DNA of 64,000 nt, taken from assembly GCA_013399695.1 (NCBI GenBank), contig VXAU01002231.1, forward strand, positions 528,316 through 592,315. Reading direction: 5' to 3'. Position numbers and translations under genes: made by a program. This stretch comes from Formicarius rufipectus. Its lineage: Eukaryota > Chordata > Aves > Passeriformes > Formicariidae. The notes beneath the pieces were generated by a model that worked only from the letters and a program-made list of their open reading frames with translations, made no database searches and had not been told where the DNA came from. Within the stretch, counting starts at the first letter, position 1, and every line of letters begins with the position of its first letter. Below, one piece after another: positions 62,641-64,000 of this stretch.

Positions 62641-64000
62641 TATATTTCATTGCTCAGGTGAAGAGAAGAGCATTAACTCATGCACCCATTTATCTCCTCC
62701 GTGTCTGTATTGGGAAGATTTTAAGGATAGTGGCATTTCAAAAAGGTAATTTCGAAACTTCCAGTAAGTGAGAGTTCACCCTCGGCGCTGCTCAGAGTGC
62801 ACTGCCTGATGGATACACTGAGGTGTTTACAAGAGCTTTACATGGGAGTTGTGCCAGGAGGATTTTGTAAGGCCTGTTCACCAAGTCAGGTTCTTACAGA
62901 ATAACGAAATGCTTTAATTTAAAGGTAGATGGTTGTAGCTTTCCACAAGGAGTGACAGTTCCACAGGATGAAACAGAGGTAAATGGAGGAAATGACTCAC
63001 CTTTCCATGTGTGTGGATCAGGAGTGAAGCACCTGTGGTTTTTCACCTGTCCTCTTTTCTCCCGGTAATGGGTATGGACCAAGAATGAAGAAAAGGAGCT
63101 AAGTTTTCAGACTACAATGTTATTCAGTTTTAAGGCATGGTAACTATTTTTCCCTTCTGTCTAGGTCCTAGTGTATTAGTAGATTTGCTGTTCTTCCAAT
63201 TTTCTTGTATCTTAGATGTCCTCCAAATGTTGCAGCATTATGAACATACTGAGCAGCCATATAAAGCAAGTGGTGACTTACTCTACTTTCAGTTTTCACT
63301 TAGCCCATGCCCTTTAGACGTTTAGAACTGTAGTTTTGAGGCAATGTTTGCCATATGCACATTTTGAGGCTCTATTTATGCATATCCCTCTATGTATTTT
63401 ATCATGTTGGTAGCACTACTTGCCATACCATTTCAACTTTGATAAGAAGGGTTTTGTTTCCTAAAAAAACCCAACGTGAGCATACACTACAAAACCACAG
63501 TGTAAATACATACTTACAGTATTTCCCATTAAGATATTATGCCACTGTACTAAAAAAGTTATTTGCATATCTTGTTGCGGTGTGCTGTGTTGATTTAATG
63601 TACATTTATAGTTTTAAGTATACTAACTTAAACTCCAAGGAAGTTATTGTGGTTCTAAAATGTGGATGTAGAGTCAGCAATGTTGGTGTAGTGCCATGCT
63701 TCCCTTGGCATACCTCTTCCAGGTATGCTGTTCCTGGAACTGTAGACATCGTGACTCCCTAAACCTAGTGGCAGCTGGGGGGCCAAGCTGAGGTCCTAAG
63801 ACAGATCAGACTTCTGATAAAACAAAAGCTTTTGTTAGATACTGTTTCTAAATGATGGGAATAGTATTGAGATCATGTGGCAGATAAATAGCTGCCTCTT
63901 GGTTTCTTTTTTGAATTCTTAACTTGTGAGATTCCCACATAGTCCTTTAAATTCTTTTTAAGAAATCTTTGGTCTGACTCTTCCTTTCACAGGGGAATTT
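62641..64000. other. intergenic upstream of RIPK2
   Basis: No exon, RNA gene or repeat recognised. Confidence 0.55.

Noticed and set aside
1..64000. CRISPR arrays, operons, riboswitches or prokaryotic mobile elements
   Set aside because: Intron-containing vertebrate genes, CR1 and LTR content show eukaryotic nuclear DNA; no regularly spaced repeats were found.

Overview
This is vertebrate nuclear DNA and almost certainly from a bird, most likely a neoavian. It holds about a dozen CR1 LINE fragments, a solo LTR of the avian ERVL type, and two LTR copies of a second avian ERV family. It has long AT-rich introns and one clear CpG island. The bird assignment rests on these repeat types and on protein resemblance recalled from memory. 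No bacterial-type feature, CRISPR array or rRNA/tRNA gene was seen.

Two complete protein-coding genes lie head to tail on the minus strand. RIPK2 (62127 to 42339) has 11 coding exons whose phases close into a 552-residue kinase-CARD protein. It is the adaptor kinase that carries NOD1/NOD2 signals to NF-kB. About 12 kb downstream lies a nine-coding-exon amino-acid transporter (30309 to 16135) of 507 residues. It belongs to the y+LAT branch of SLC7 (SLC7A6/SLC7A7), is about equally similar to both by eye, and has an intact frame with good splice sites. It looks like a functional third y+LAT-type paralogue, although its first non-coding exon was not found.

Layout: 1-15.4 kb is intergenic, with a short CR1 tail at 3.5 kb, an internally deleted CR1 on the minus strand at 7.4-8.6 kb ending in an 89-base assembly gap, and a solo ERVL LTR with an exact CAGAC target duplication at 14.3-14.8 kb. 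The transporter occupies 15.4-30.3 kb, with CR1 copies in three introns. The 12-kb interval between the genes holds two related CpG-rich LTRs in opposite orientation (about 30.7-31.25 kb and 40.85-41.6 kb). RIPK2 fills 42-62.1 kb, with CR1 copies in introns and a CpG-island promoter with GC boxes and a consensus kappaB site at 61.8-62.4 kb. From 62.65 to 64 kb nothing was recognised.

The most notable non-genic signals are these. The inverted CR1 copies at 7.8-8.3 kb and 27.9-28.4 kb share a 503-bp block with two mismatches and no indels, inside clearly more diverged flanks. This suggests recent gene conversion or an assembly artefact. The two intergenic LTRs carry CTCF-like core motifs in convergent orientation, one of them in an LTR lying sense to and just upstream of the transporter. 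No wholly new molecular system was recognised.
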